Origin: VXOI01 sp965197575
GTDB lineage: Bacteria; Chloroflexota; Dehalococcoidia; Lucifugimonadales; UBA3495
Assembly (NCBI GenBank): GCA_965197575.1
Contig: OZ240214.1
Location: forward strand, 1,798,001 to 1,862,000
DNA: 64,000 nucleotides
Direction of reading: 5' to 3'
Below, one piece after another: positions 7,640 to 16,476 of the stretch. Numbering within the stretch: the stretch's first letter is position 1; the number at the start of each line of letters is the position of its first letter. The translations under genes were made by a program, and so were the position numbers. The notes under the pieces were generated by a model. That model saw only the letters and a program-made list of their open reading frames with translations. It searched no databases and was not told the origin of the DNA.

Positions 7640-8659
7640 TCATAGACCGCCAACCTCCGGCAACCGGTAGGCGCGGGCGGCGGTGTTGTGAAACAGGTCG
7701 GCCTGTTCGTCCACGGAGAAGTCCCGCGTCAGCCGCTTGAAGACGTTCCAGCATACGGTGTAGGAGTAGGACTGCTTGTCCACGGGGAAATTGCTCTCGA
7801 ACATGCACCGGTCGGGCCCGAACTTCTCGATGCAATACAGGTAATAGGGCGCAGCGGCCTGGGCCACCTCCCTTGAACCCGGCGGGAAGGGCCGCTCGTG
7901 CCAGTCAAAGCCGCTGATGGGGTTGCCCAGACCCCCGACCTTCACCACCACGTTGGGGCACTCGGCCACCGCGTCGATCCCCTGCCTCCAACCGTCCATC
8001 AGTTCGTCACGCCGTCCTGCGTATGGCCCGATGCCCAAGGGCCGGCCCGCGTGGTTCAGGATGATCGTCAGGTCCGGCAGCGCGCGGGCGAAGTCGGCCA
8101 ACTCCAGCAATTGCGGGTGGTAGAGAATCGCGTCGTAGCTGAGGCCCATCCGTTGCAGGCAGGCCGCTCCCTCGCGGAACTTCTGCTCCGCCAGCATCCC
8201 CGCCGCGTTGGCCCTGGCCGTCGTAACCTCCGGGCTGGCGTCCCAAGCGGCGGTGCAACGGATACCTCGGAAGCGTCCGCTTCCGGCGACGGACAGCGCT
8301 TCCAGCACCGGCGTCACCGCGTCGCCCAGCATCAGGTCAGCATTGCCCACGATACTGCCGGCCACGACCGTCGGTCCGTACTGCCCGCTGGCGCTCTGGG
8401 CGGCGATGCCTTGCACGAACTCGACCTCCCCCACCGATTGCAACTCCGGCGGCCCGGACTGCCGATACATGGAATGGCACTCGATGAACACGGTCTGCGC
8501 CACGTTGTGGCCCGAGCTTGTGTCCCGGAGCAGTTCGTCCAAGAAATACCGGCCATCCGGGCGGTCCCAGAAGTGATGGTGCGGGTCGCAGATCGGCAGG
8601 CCGGGTTCGATGGCCTCTTCCTCGGTCAAGGCCAGCCACGATTCAAGCTGCGTCGTCAT
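7640..8659 (-). CDS. Amidohydrolase 2 family protein
   Basis: A 339-residue TIM-barrel metal-dependent hydrolase related to lactonases and decarboxylases such as pyrone dicarboxylate lactonase. The metal-binding motif CDPHHHFWD is near residue 25. Later barrel-strand signatures are FIECHSMYR, GIRCTAAWD, ILNHAGRP, VVVKVGGLG and MFESNFPVDK. The ATG at 8659 is chosen for its AAAGGAGC ribosome binding site; the open frame runs 18 residues further upstream. It is divergent from the heme-binding-like gene at 8787. The substrate is unknown. Confidence 0.9.
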   Translation of the reverse strand: MTTQLESWLALTEEEAIEPGLPICDPHHHFWDRPDGRYFLDELLRDTSSGHNVAQTVFIECHSMYRQSGPPELQSVGEVEFVQGIAAQSASGQYGPTVVAGSIVGNADLMLGDAVTPVLEALSVAGSGRFRGIRCTAAWDASPEVTTARANAAGMLAEQKFREGAACLQRMGLSYDAILYHPQLLELADFARALPDLTIILNHAGRPLGIGPYAGRRDELMDGWRQGIDAVAECPNVVVKVGGLGNPISGFDWHERPFPPGSREVAQAAAPYYLYCIEKFGPDRCMFESNFPVDKQSYSYTVCWNVFKRLTRDFSVDEQADLFHNTAARAYRLPEVGGL

Positions 8660-8786
8660 GTTCGCTCCTTTGGGAATTGTGATTGAGATTGATAAATGGT
8701 GAATTAGAGACAAGGTGGACTATAATTCATTCGCAGTTTCCTAATTCTCAATTCAAAGCTCACAATTTACAAGGGAGGCGCAACCC

Positions 8787-9194
8787 ATGCCGACGTTGAC
8801 CATGCAACAGGTGCAGGCCGCAATGAAGGCCATGATGGACAAGGCGATGGAGACACCCGGCGAGCCGGTGGCGATGGCCGTCGTCGATGCGGCGGGCAAT
8901 CTGGAAGCCTACGCCAAGCTGGACAACCTGCGGATTTTCAGCCGCCGTCATGCCATCCGTAAGGCCTACACCTCCGCGGTGATGGGCCTCGACTCCGGCG
9001 AGAACGCCCGGCGGCTGCACAGCTCGGGGCGCAGCATCAGCGAGCAGGGCGACCCCAACCTTACCCACGGCACGGGCGGGCTGGTGATAATGAAGGACGG
9101 CGTTATCCTGGGCGGAATAGGCGTCGGCGGTTACCCCAGCGGGCAGGCCGACGAGGACCTGTCCCGCGTCGGCCTGGAAGCGATGGGCCTGTAA
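8787..9194 (+). CDS. GlcG/HbpS-like protein (DUF336)
   Basis: A 135-residue protein with the GlcG/HbpS fold: MAVVDAAGNLEAYAKLDN, RHAIRKAYTSAVMG, then the glycine-rich GGLVIMKDGVILGGIGVGG and the C-terminal ADEDLSRVGLEAM. HbpS proteins sense or store heme extracellularly; GlcG-type members accompany glycolate and diol metabolism. There is no signal peptide, so a cytoplasmic role is more likely. GGGAGG precedes the ATG. It lies 48 bp before a VOC-family gene, probably in one transcript. Confidence 0.88.
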   Translation: MPTLTMQQVQAAMKAMMDKAMETPGEPVAMAVVDAAGNLEAYAKLDNLRIFSRRHAIRKAYTSAVMGLDSGENARRLHSSGRSISEQGDPNLTHGTGGLVIMKDGVILGGIGVGGYPSGQADEDLSRVGLEAMGL

Positions 9195-9242
9195 AGCGGC
9201 CCCGCGGCGTCTAGAGAAAAGCCAATCTGAAGGAGGAAAGTC

Positions 9243-9698
9243 ATGGCCCCACGAATCAAGCACATCGCGTTGCACACCGAAGACCCGGCGGCTACTGCTG
9301 ACTGGTACAAGACCGTTTTCGGCCTCGACGAACTGCGCCGCACCCCGGCCGAGACCGGCGAAGAGGGCGTCTGGCTCACCGACGGCTACATCTACTTCGC
9401 CATCCTGAAGCTGGGCTCGGAAGAAGCCCCCAACCTGGGCGAGGGCCCCTCGACGGTCAAGGGCGTCCACCACATCGGCTTCTACGTCGACGATCTGGAC
9501 GAGGCCGTGTCCACGGTCGAGGCCCACGACGGGACCGAGTGCCCCGGCAGCAGCCGGGTCAACCGCAAGTACAAGGGCCCCGACGGCCTGATGATCGACC
9601 TCCGCGTGCGCGGCTGGGACGAGCAGATCCGCGCCCGCAGCACCCTCTACGAGCTGGTGGAAGCCCCGCCCAGGGAAGTAGCGACCCCGGCGGACTAG
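9243..9698 (+). CDS. VOC family protein (glyoxalase/dioxygenase fold)
   Basis: A 151-residue protein with the two-module VOC fold: IKHIALHTEDPAATADWYKTVFG, WLTDGYIYFAIL, then HHIGFYVDDLDEAV and KGPDGLMIDLRV. Family members are metal-dependent lyases, epimerases or dioxygenases; His residues in HIALHT and HHIGFY and the acidic residue near the end are the likely metal ligands. GAAGGAGG before the ATG supports the start. It follows the GlcG-like gene and probably shares its catabolic role, but the substrate is unknown. Confidence 0.88.
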   Translation: MAPRIKHIALHTEDPAATADWYKTVFGLDELRRTPAETGEEGVWLTDGYIYFAILKLGSEEAPNLGEGPSTVKGVHHIGFYVDDLDEAVSTVEAHDGTECPGSSRVNRKYKGPDGLMIDLRVRGWDEQIRARSTLYELVEAPPREVATPAD

Positions 9699-9720
9699 CC
9701 GAATCTGCCGACGCTCAATC

Positions 9721-9805
9721 GTCTGAACCAGGATTTGCCGGATTCAGGGATGTTCAGGATTTTCAATCCCAGAAATCATTTGATCCTGAGAATCCTGATT
9801 CAGAC
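9721..9805. repeat. 85-bp imperfect palindromic element
   Basis: The ends are inverted copies: GTCTGAACCAGGATT on the left and GTCTGAATCAGGATT on the complementary strand at the right, with similarity continuing inward to about 24 bases. The interior repeats the CAGGATT word. No open frame is present. It fills the gap between the convergent genes ending at 9698 and 9820, so it may also act as a bidirectional terminator. Confidence 0.65.
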
Positions 9806-9819
9806 ATCATAAGGTAACA

Positions 9820-10833
9820 TCACCCCGCCAGCAGCTCGCGCAGTGCCGCGTCCACGAACGCCGCGTCCGGCGGGTTGAAGCCGGGACCGCCGGCCAGGTG
9901 GCCCCAGATCGACTCGATGGGACGGAACTCGGCGTTGGGCATCATCGAGACCTCGATCTCGTTGTCCTCCGGTGGAAAGTACAGGTCGGTGCGCCCCGGC
10001 ATCACGATGGCCCGCGCCGTAATGCTGCCCAGCGCCTTGGCGAAGTCGCCATTGTATTTATTATTGAGGCTGATGTCCGCATTCTGCCAGGTCCGCACCA
10101 TCGCCAGCAGGTCGTTGGCGTCGGCCCCCAAGCGGCGTCCCTCCCAGAAGGCCACCAGGTAGTCCTCCAACGACGAGTAGCCGATGTCGAGGTACACTTC
10201 CTCCCGATAGAACGCTTGCGACACGGCCCAGCCCGCGTACACCCGTCCCATCGCCCGCAGCCCCTTGTACGGCGGCGTCTCGTACCAGCCGTTGGCCCAG
10301 GCATCGTCGGCGGTCAGCGCCGCCTTCACGCCCTCCAGGAACACGAAGTTGTGCCGCGATGTCCGCGCCGACCCGCAGATTGGAGCGATGCGTTCCACCA
10401 TATCCGGATACAGCGCCCCCCACTGGTACGTCTGCTGCGCCCCCATAGACCAGCCCACCACCAACGCGATGTGGTCGATGCCGAACAGCTCGGTCACCAG
10501 CCGGTGCTGGCTGGTCACATTGTCGTACAGCGACACCCACGGGAACCGAGCCCGGTCGTAGGGCATCGGAGTATTCGACGGCGACGACGAAAGCCCGTTC
10601 CCCATCATGTTAGGCACGATGATGAAGTACTTCTCCGGGTCCAGCGCCTGCCCCGCCCCGATGATGTTCTCGTTCTGGTAGTGCTGCCCGCCGAAGAACG
10701 TCGGGAACACGATCGCGTTGTCCTTGGCCGTGTTCAACGTCCCGTAAGTCTTGTAGGCCAGCCAGGCCCCCCGCAGGGTCGCGCCGCCCTGCAGCCGCAG
10801 GTTGCCGAGTTCGAAAATGTTGTAGTCGGTCAT
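9820..10833 (-). CDS. Alpha/beta hydrolase of the homoserine O-acetyltransferase (MetX) type
   Basis: A 337-residue alpha/beta hydrolase of the MetX superfamily. The nucleophile elbow is GWSMGAQQ near residue 128, with the aspartate in GRTDLYFPPED and the histidine in WGHLAGGPG completing the triad. The N-terminal FELGNLRLQGGATLRGAWLAYKTYG and NMMGNGLSSSPSNTP are typical of the wider family. True MetX has GGSMGG at the elbow, so this is probably a related hydrolase or acyltransferase rather than the methionine enzyme. GGAGGT precedes the ATG. Confidence 0.85.
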   Translation of the reverse strand: MTDYNIFELGNLRLQGGATLRGAWLAYKTYGTLNTAKDNAIVFPTFFGGQHYQNENIIGAGQALDPEKYFIIVPNMMGNGLSSSPSNTPMPYDRARFPWVSLYDNVTSQHRLVTELFGIDHIALVVGWSMGAQQTYQWGALYPDMVERIAPICGSARTSRHNFVFLEGVKAALTADDAWANGWYETPPYKGLRAMGRVYAGWAVSQAFYREEVYLDIGYSSLEDYLVAFWEGRRLGADANDLLAMVRTWQNADISLNNKYNGDFAKALGSITARAIVMPGRTDLYFPPEDNEIEVSMMPNAEFRPIESIWGHLAGGPGFNPPDAAFVDAALRELLAG

Positions 10834-10890
10834 TAGGTGAACCTCCGAAGAAGCCGCCCGGCATCGTTGCCGTTCAATCAGCGTCGGGGT

Positions 10891-10918
10891 ATCCTAGCAT
10901 AGTCGAGGAGCTTGACAA
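10891..10918 (-). promoter_or_regulatory. Candidate sigma-70 promoter for the MetX-like gene
   Basis: Reading leftward, TTGTCA (10918-10913) is followed after 16 bases by TAGGAT (10896-10891), 58 bp before the start at 10833. The match to consensus is moderate. It lies in the 101-bp divergent gap shared with the ATPase gene at 10935. Confidence 0.4.
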
Positions 10919-10934
10919 GCCGGGGGCCATTGCT

Positions 10935-12290
10935 ATGCGAATCCAGTGGATTTCAGTCGAACATCTACCACCGCTGGAAGATATTGGTATTGGGGATTGT
11001 GATAAACAAGTAAACCTGTTCATCGGCCCAAACGCATCCGGCAAGAGCACCATCCTGCGGGCAATAAAAGAACTGAGTTCCTCCTGGGGGTCCAGCGACG
11101 AATTCGATGATAGCAATGCGTACCCTATTTACAGAAAAGGATATAAACATGCAGCGGTTTATATTGGGGTAAATTACGGTCGTGTGACGGACACCGCCTA
11201 CTACCCAGATGGCGCGGACCGTGCAGGTTCCAGGACAAACATCTGGGAAGCCATACCTTTACTGTACATACCGGCCACCCGGGTGGGCCTGCGCCCTCAG
11301 AATATTTTTGACCAAACCATCCAGAGGCCAGAACCTTACGGGGCTGGCCTTACATGGGATGACATACTCAATCAGCATTTTAGCAATTCTTGGGGTGCCT
11401 TCAATGGGGAATACATAGAGGACTTTGTTGGTGCGTTCCGCGAAAAACTGAGATTCAATCCTGGTCAACAGAATCAGCTAAGAAAAGCCCTGATGATCGG
11501 ACAGTCCTGCGCCAAGTCCATTTGTTCTGAAGTAATACGTGATGATGTGCCACAGGCTTACGTCGAATTGATAGAGGAAGCCGAGTTGGATGAAGATGAC
11601 CCGGAATTCTATCCGACAGGAAGGGTTGTTCACCACGCAATGGGCATCGCTACAAAGGATGATTTCTTGGGTGAGCAGCCACTGTACGCGGGTGCTTTGA
11701 GTTCCGGCACGCAAGGCACTCTCCTTTGGATTTGGGCACTGGCCCTGAAAATGGCACACCGCTATGACTGGCAAGAAGGCTGGGAAAAGAAACCCGCTAT
11801 CCTCCTCATCGACGAAATCGAAAACCACCTGCATCCCACCTGGCAGCGCCGAGTCATCCCAACACTCCGACAACATTTCCCCAATTTGCAAATTTTCGCC
11901 ACCACCCACTCGCCCTTTGTCGTCGCCGGGCTTAAGGCCGGGCAGGTCCACCTGCTGAAACGCGATGACGAGGACGAGGGCCGAGTCACCGCCTCCACCA
12001 ACACCGAGGACATCATCGGCTGGACGGCCGACGAAATCCTGCGGAGTTGGATGGGAGTGGATGAACCTACAGACCTGACAACGATCGAACGCGACAAACG
12101 GCTGCGGGAGCTTCGAGAAAAAGAGACGCTCACGGACGACGAGGAGTCCGAATTGAACACTTTGCGTCGCCAAGTGAACGAGGCCCATCTGTCAAGGAGT
12201 GTTCCAACGGAAGAGCGGGAAAGTTACGCCTACTTGATGCAACAGTTCCTGCTCACCCGGCAGTCCGACTTGTCGCAGGACGGAGGGTAA
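10935..12290 (+). CDS. ptuA: AAA family ATPase, PtuA-like (Septu defence)
   Basis: A 451-residue ABC-type ATPase of the OLD/AAA_15 group. Walker A GPNASGKST is at residues 31-39, the signature LSSGTQGTLLWIWAL near 253, Walker B AILLIDEIENHLHPTWQ near 287, and the H-loop TTHSPFVV near 323, followed by a charged C-terminal helical region. The next gene, an HNH nuclease, begins 6 bp downstream with its ribosome binding site inside this stop region. ATPase plus TIGR02646-type HNH is the Septu (PtuA-PtuB) anti-phage pair. The role is inferred from architecture. Confidence 0.85.
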   Translation: MRIQWISVEHLPPLEDIGIGDCDKQVNLFIGPNASGKSTILRAIKELSSSWGSSDEFDDSNAYPIYRKGYKHAAVYIGVNYGRVTDTAYYPDGADRAGSRTNIWEAIPLLYIPATRVGLRPQNIFDQTIQRPEPYGAGLTWDDILNQHFSNSWGAFNGEYIEDFVGAFREKLRFNPGQQNQLRKALMIGQSCAKSICSEVIRDDVPQAYVELIEEAELDEDDPEFYPTGRVVHHAMGIATKDDFLGEQPLYAGALSSGTQGTLLWIWALALKMAHRYDWQEGWEKKPAILLIDEIENHLHPTWQRRVIPTLRQHFPNLQIFATTHSPFVVAGLKAGQVHLLKRDDEDEGRVTASTNTEDIIGWTADEILRSWMGVDEPTDLTTIERDKRLRELREKETLTDDEESELNTLRRQVNEAHLSRSVPTEERESYAYLMQQFLLTRQSDLSQDGG

Positions 12291-12295
12291 TTTCG

Positions 12296-13042
12296 TTGCG
12301 CTGGATTGACCGGGGACCTCAGCCTGGCCAAATTGCCGGTTTTTCCAACCAATACACTCAAGGTTGGGTGGCCTATTACACCAATAGAGACCGGGACGGA
12401 AATCCTGTTCTCCCGGAACCTGAAGATCACCACTGGAGTTACTTTAGCGAAACCTTGGGAAGCCGGAGCAACAGGAACTGTTGGTACTGCGAACGGCGGT
12501 GCCAGGCAGTTGGCGGATGGGCACCCACTATCGACCACTTCCGACCCCGAAGCCTCTTCCCTGAATTGACTTACGAGTGGTCGAACTGGATATTCAGTTG
12601 CCGGCGCTGCAACGTTGACAACAAAATGGACAAATGGCCGGAACTCGGTTTCGTTGATCCCGCATCAGCAGATATTGCAGAGCGGCCTGAACAGTACTTC
12701 GACTATGAGTCGGATACCGGGAAAATAATTGCTAGGAACGGTCTGTCCGAGGCTGCCCGTAACCGGGCTTGGGCCACCATAGATGACTTAGGGTTATCCA
12801 GTCGGGACCTTACAAATCCTCGCTTTACCTCTGTGCGGCAATTCATTAGGGAACTTACTCAACGGCTGCTGGAATTGAACCCGGCTGACAGGGAAGCCTT
12901 CATTGCAAATTTTCTCGCGCTGACTCCTTCTGGCCGAGTAGCATACTTGGCTTTCATCGCGTCATCCAATGGGGAAACTATGGAGTATACCGGGGTGAAA
13001 GCGCTGGTCGCCGAGAAACTGCTCCGGGAGGGCCACCTGTAG
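12296..13042 (+). CDS. ptuB: HNH endonuclease, PtuB-like (Septu defence)
   Basis: A 248-residue HNH nuclease. Zinc-binding CWYCERRC near residue 63 is followed by the catalytic PTIDHFRPRS, WSNWIFSCRRCNVDNKMDKWP and a helical C terminus. The IDHFRP pattern fits the TIGR02646 family found with PtuA and with retron effectors. The TTG start at 12296 is well supported by GGAGGG at 12282-12287 within the end of ptuA, so the two are coupled. No reverse transcriptase or msr/msd region is visible, so a retron is unlikely. Confidence 0.85.
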   Translation: MRWIDRGPQPGQIAGFSNQYTQGWVAYYTNRDRDGNPVLPEPEDHHWSYFSETLGSRSNRNCWYCERRCQAVGGWAPTIDHFRPRSLFPELTYEWSNWIFSCRRCNVDNKMDKWPELGFVDPASADIAERPEQYFDYESDTGKIIARNGLSEAARNRAWATIDDLGLSSRDLTNPRFTSVRQFIRELTQRLLELNPADREAFIANFLALTPSGRVAYLAFIASSNGETMEYTGVKALVAEKLLREGHL

Positions 13043-13115
13043 CCGCATTTGACGCCGCACCCGCCCCGCCGTAGACTTCCTTCGCCGCCACGACCGGCGG
13101 CCAGGAGGTAGTATC

Positions 13116-14234
13116 ATGGCCAACGACCCCGTAAACATCTTTGAATACGAAGCCATCGCCCGCGAGAAGCTGGACCAGGGACACTACGATTTCATCGCAG
13201 GCGCGGCTACCGACGAGATCACCCTGCGGCGCACCCGCGCCGTCCTCGACAGCATCAACCTGCGCCCCAAGATGCTGACCGACATCAGCCAGCGCGACCT
13301 CAGCACCACCGTGCTGGGCCAGCGCATCAGCTTCCCCGTCATGCTCGACCCGGCGGGCAACCACGAGGCGGCCCACCCCGACGCCGAGCTGGCCACCGCC
13401 CGCGCCGCCGGGGCCGCTGGCACCGTGATGGTCGTCAGCTCCCACGCCGCCCGCACCATGGAGGACGTCGCCAGCGCCGCCTCCGGCCCGCTGTGGTTCC
13501 AGCAGTACCTGTTCAAGGACCGCGGCCTCACTCTCGAGATGGCCGCCCGCGCCGCCGAGGCCGGCTACTCCGCCCTGTGCATCACCGTCGACGCCAAGAT
13601 CAAGCCCAAGCGCGAGCGCAACATCCGCAACGACTACGTCGGCGCGCCCTCGCCCAACTACGACAAGATAGAGCTCAGCGAGCACTCCTGGCGCTTCGCC
13701 GCCGACGCCCCGGCCGGCGTGATGGACATCCGCGACCCCGGCGCCACCTGGGCCGACATAGACTGGCTGGCCGCCGCCCAGAGCCTGCCCGTGGTCATCA
13801 AGGGCATCATGGTCGGCGAAGACGGACGCCACGCCGCCGACAACGGCGCCAAGGCCGTCATTGTCTCCAACCACGGCACCCGCTACCTCGACACCACCTT
13901 CACCACCATCGAGGTCCTGCCCGAGATCGTAGAGGCCGCCAACAACGACATCGAGGTCTACATGGACGGCGGCATCCGCCGCGGCACCGACATCGTCAAG
14001 GCCCTCGCCCTCGGCGCCCGAGCCGTCCTCATCGGCCGCCCCCTATTCTGGGGCCTGGCGGTCAACGGCGAAAACGGCCTCACCTCCGTCCTCGAAATGC
14101 TCCGCGACGAGCTGGACGCCACCATGGGCATGTGCGGCCGCCCCACCATAGCCGACATAGACCGAGACATAATAGGCACGGTGTCGCCGCTAATGGGCAT
14201 GTTCCCGCAGGCTTGGGACGCGGTGCGGTACTGA
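13116..14234 (+). CDS. FMN-dependent alpha-hydroxy acid dehydrogenase
   Basis: A 372-residue flavoprotein of the lactate/glycolate oxidase family, which oxidises 2-hydroxy acids to 2-keto acids. Visible are FDFIAGAATDEIT-type N-terminal sequence, PVMLDPAGNHEAAHPDAE, WFQQYL, the flavin lysine in PVVIKGIM, the catalytic His-Arg pair in SNHGTRYLDT, and the phosphate site MDGGIRRGTDIVKALALGARAV. CAGGAGG precedes the ATG. Whether it uses oxygen, a quinone or a cytochrome cannot be told. It seems to be transcribed alone. Confidence 0.9.
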   Translation: MANDPVNIFEYEAIAREKLDQGHYDFIAGAATDEITLRRTRAVLDSINLRPKMLTDISQRDLSTTVLGQRISFPVMLDPAGNHEAAHPDAELATARAAGAAGTVMVVSSHAARTMEDVASAASGPLWFQQYLFKDRGLTLEMAARAAEAGYSALCITVDAKIKPKRERNIRNDYVGAPSPNYDKIELSEHSWRFAADAPAGVMDIRDPGATWADIDWLAAAQSLPVVIKGIMVGEDGRHAADNGAKAVIVSNHGTRYLDTTFTTIEVLPEIVEAANNDIEVYMDGGIRRGTDIVKALALGARAVLIGRPLFWGLAVNGENGLTSVLEMLRDELDATMGMCGRPTIADIDRDIIGTVSPLMGMFPQAWDAVRY

Positions 14235-14557
14235 AGATAAACTTCGAGTTATAAGTTGGGCCTGAGCCCTTTAGCATTCAAACACAAGTAGGAAAGACCA
14301 GGTTCTGGTAGGAATACCGGCGAGCATGTAGAAAGGTCGTCGGGCGTGCAGATTAACAACTTCTACTGCCAATTTCAAATATGTGAGCAATCGCTGTGGG
14401 GGGTGCGCTAACGAACGTCGCTGATTAGCAAATGGAGGCTGGACAGTTCTTTTTGATGACAGTTGAGCCTTTTCAGAAGCCAAGGGTTTAGGCAACTATA
14501 GAAAGACCCTCTCATAGTGCTTCAAGAATTCCTTAGTTGGCCGTTAGTGGAGGCCTA
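14235..14557. other. AT-richer intergenic stretch
   Basis: No convincing gene is seen here. The only open frame is a leftward 74-codon one (14271-14495) without a ribosome binding site or family resemblance. The base composition is clearly richer in A and T than the flanking FMN dehydrogenase gene, and this continues through the next gene to about 15230, which suggests acquired DNA. Confidence 0.4.
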
Positions 14558-15190
14558 GTGATAGGCAAGGGTAGCATCTTTCTCCTAATCAGCCTTGTCG
14601 GTGGCCTTGTCTGGCTGACCTTGGTTTTGTACTTATGGTTACCGGACCTAGGTATAGTTGGCGACATACTTAAAATCATTCAGGCTTCGGTTACATCTGT
14701 TGCAATAGGCACTGGCGGGACCTTCGCCATCGTCAAGTTACAAGTTTTTCGAGATTTTGCGCCGCACGTCACCATTTCTCAGACCGTTTCACACCGAACA
14801 ATTAGCGAAAGCTATGTCCATATATTCGTAACCGCTACGCTTCACAATAGCTCCAAAGTAATGGTTGACTTTAGGAAAGGTTATTTTCGTCTTCAAGCGA
14901 TTTCCCCTGTATCGGACGAAGAAGTAGAAGAATTGTATGCCGATGTATTCGTCAATCAAGAAAATCGAGACCCTCAATGGGAGACCATTGACGAAGCTCC
15001 ACGAGAATGGTCTCGTAATGGTCTCATAGTGGAACCAGGAGAATCTCATCAGGAAACCTGCGAATTTATGCTAGGGCAAGGATTTCAAACGGTCCTCGTG
15101 AATACTTATATGTTCAACTCGAGGAAACCCAAAGTTCCCGAAGGTTGGGGAGCAACCTCGGTCCATGATATAATGGTTTATCAAGCTTGA
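14558..15190 (+). CDS. Membrane-anchored hypothetical protein
   Basis: A 210-residue protein with two N-terminal hydrophobic helices (SIFLLISLVGGLVWLTLVL and a second around ASVTSVAIGTGGTFAIVKL) followed by a soluble domain of mixed strands and helices. I prefer the GTG at 14558, which follows GGAGG closely, over a TTG at 14537. The base composition is AT-rich compared with neighbours. No family is recognised. The soluble part would face the cytoplasm if both termini are inside. Confidence 0.6.
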   Translation: MIGKGSIFLLISLVGGLVWLTLVLYLWLPDLGIVGDILKIIQASVTSVAIGTGGTFAIVKLQVFRDFAPHVTISQTVSHRTISESYVHIFVTATLHNSSKVMVDFRKGYFRLQAISPVSDEEVEELYADVFVNQENRDPQWETIDEAPREWSRNGLIVEPGESHQETCEFMLGQGFQTVLVNTYMFNSRKPKVPEGWGATSVHDIMVYQA

Positions 15191-15227
15191 AGCATCAGAT
15201 ATTTGGACTTGGAACAATAACTGATTT

Positions 15228-15389
15228 ATGAAAAACCCACTCGGTAAGCCACAGCAGGAGCCGCCGCCGATTCATACTCGAGGTGGGGTTCCCAGGGTTG
15301 CTCCGCCTAAAGCTGACAAGTCTGGCAAACCCCCTGGCCCTAAACCCTCTCCTTCCAAGAATTCGGCTGGCACTGTCGAAACACGATAG
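15228..15389 (+). CDS. Possible small Pro/Lys-rich protein
   Basis: A 53-codon open frame begins at ATG 15228 and encodes a basic, proline-rich, probably disordered peptide (MKNPLGKPQQEPPP, then GKPPGPKPSPSKNS). It lies 38 bp after the membrane protein gene in the same AT-richer patch and is followed by a terminator. There is no strong ribosome binding site, so translation is uncertain. Confidence 0.35.
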   Translation: MKNPLGKPQQEPPPIHTRGGVPRVAPPKADKSGKPPGPKPSPSKNSAGTVETR

Positions 15390-15430
15390 CAAGATCCATA
15401 GACGCCGGGCTTTCTTGAAGTGATCCGCTC

Positions 15431-15459
15431 GTAGCCGCTTATAGCGGCTACTCTCTTTT
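15431..15459 (+). terminator. Rho-independent terminator
   Basis: A perfect 8-bp stem (GTAGCCGC with GCGGCTAC, loop TTATA) is followed directly by TCTCTTTT. It would end the transcript of the membrane protein and small proline-rich frame. Confidence 0.8.
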
Positions 15460-15595
15460 GAGCCTAGTCAAACTTCCGCTCTCCCAGGATTTATTCTCCC
15501 AGCGCCTCGCCGAAGGCGATACCACGGCCACCGGCCCTGAGCAGCGTGTACAATACCCCCACCGCACACCAACCAACCCCAACAGGAGGCCAACC

Positions 15596-16471
15596 ATGAC
15601 CACAATGGGCTCCGGCCATTACACCTACTCCGTCGAGGAAAACTGGGCGAAACTGCCCGAGGGCGAGACCTTCGCCATGGTCAGCGCCATCGCCACCGAC
15701 TCGCAGGACCTCGTCTACGCCTTCCAGCGCAAGGAGCCGCCCGTCCTCATCTTCGACCGCGACGGCAACCTCCAGGACTCTTGGGGCAACGGCTCCTTCC
15801 TCTTCGCTCACGGCTTCTACATTGAGGACGACGTCGTCTACGTCACCGACCGCGACGCCTCCACCTGCCTCGTCTACACCCTCGACGGCAAGCCCGTCCA
15901 GATGCTGGGCCGCCACGGGCGCCACTCCGACACCGGCTGCGAGGTCGCCGGCGACCTGGTGCCCCGCGCCGCCGGGCCGTTCAACTACCCCGCCGAGCTG
16001 GTGCCGTCGCCCTCCGGCGAGCTGTACGTAGCCGATGGCTACCGCAACTCGCGGGTGCACCGCTTCACCTCCGAGGGCGAGCTGATCCAGTCGTGGGGCG
16101 AGCCCGGCAAGTCCGAGGCCAACCACTTCCACCTGCCCCACAGCCTGATCATCGACGGCGACCGGATCATCGTCTGCGACCGCGAGAACCACCGCATCCA
16201 GCTCTTCACCCTCAACGGCGAGTTCATCGAGTTCTGGAACGACATCCAGCGGCCTATGGACATTTCGCGTGACTCCGAGGGCAACTTCCTGGTCAGCGAG
16301 GGACAGGTGGACGGCAGTTCCGCCCGCATCAGCGTTCTCGACCCGTCGGGCGGCGTGCTCTCGCGGTTCGAGTGCCGCGGCTCTGGTCACGGTAGCTGGA
16401 TCGACTCCCGCGGCGACATCTACCTGGCTGGTGTCCCCGACGCCATCGACAAGTTCGTCAGGCAAGGTTAG
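15596..16471 (+). CDS. NHL-repeat beta-propeller protein
   Basis: A 291-residue cytoplasmic beta-propeller with NHL-type blades, for example LYVADGYRNSRVHRFTSEGELIQSWG and RIIVCDRENHRIQLFTLNGEFIEFW. Similar proteins are annotated as peptidylglycine alpha-hydroxyglycine lyase-like or 6-bladed propellers. No signal peptide is seen. The ATG at 15596 has AGGAGG seven bases upstream; the frame is open 46 codons further but that part looks non-coding. The Uma2 gene begins 5 bp after its stop, and a fossil of this gene's last 11 codons precedes the second Uma2 gene. Confidence 0.85.
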   Translation: MTTMGSGHYTYSVEENWAKLPEGETFAMVSAIATDSQDLVYAFQRKEPPVLIFDRDGNLQDSWGNGSFLFAHGFYIEDDVVYVTDRDASTCLVYTLDGKPVQMLGRHGRHSDTGCEVAGDLVPRAAGPFNYPAELVPSPSGELYVADGYRNSRVHRFTSEGELIQSWGEPGKSEANHFHLPHSLIIDGDRIIVCDRENHRIQLFTLNGEFIEFWNDIQRPMDISRDSEGNFLVSEGQVDGSSARISVLDPSGGVLSRFECRGSGHGSWIDSRGDIYLAGVPDAIDKFVRQG

Positions 16472-16476
16472 CCCGC

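Noticed and set aside
10935..13042. Retron using PtuAB as effector
   Set aside because: No reverse transcriptase gene and no msr/msd-like inverted repeats lie within several kb.
13493..14254. Arg/His-rich rightward frame inside the FMN dehydrogenase gene
   Set aside because: Composition is that of a shifted frame of a GC-rich gene; the dehydrogenase frame has clear motifs throughout.
14271..14495. Leftward 74-codon frame in the AT-rich gap
   Set aside because: No ribosome binding site, no family pattern, composition not protein-like.
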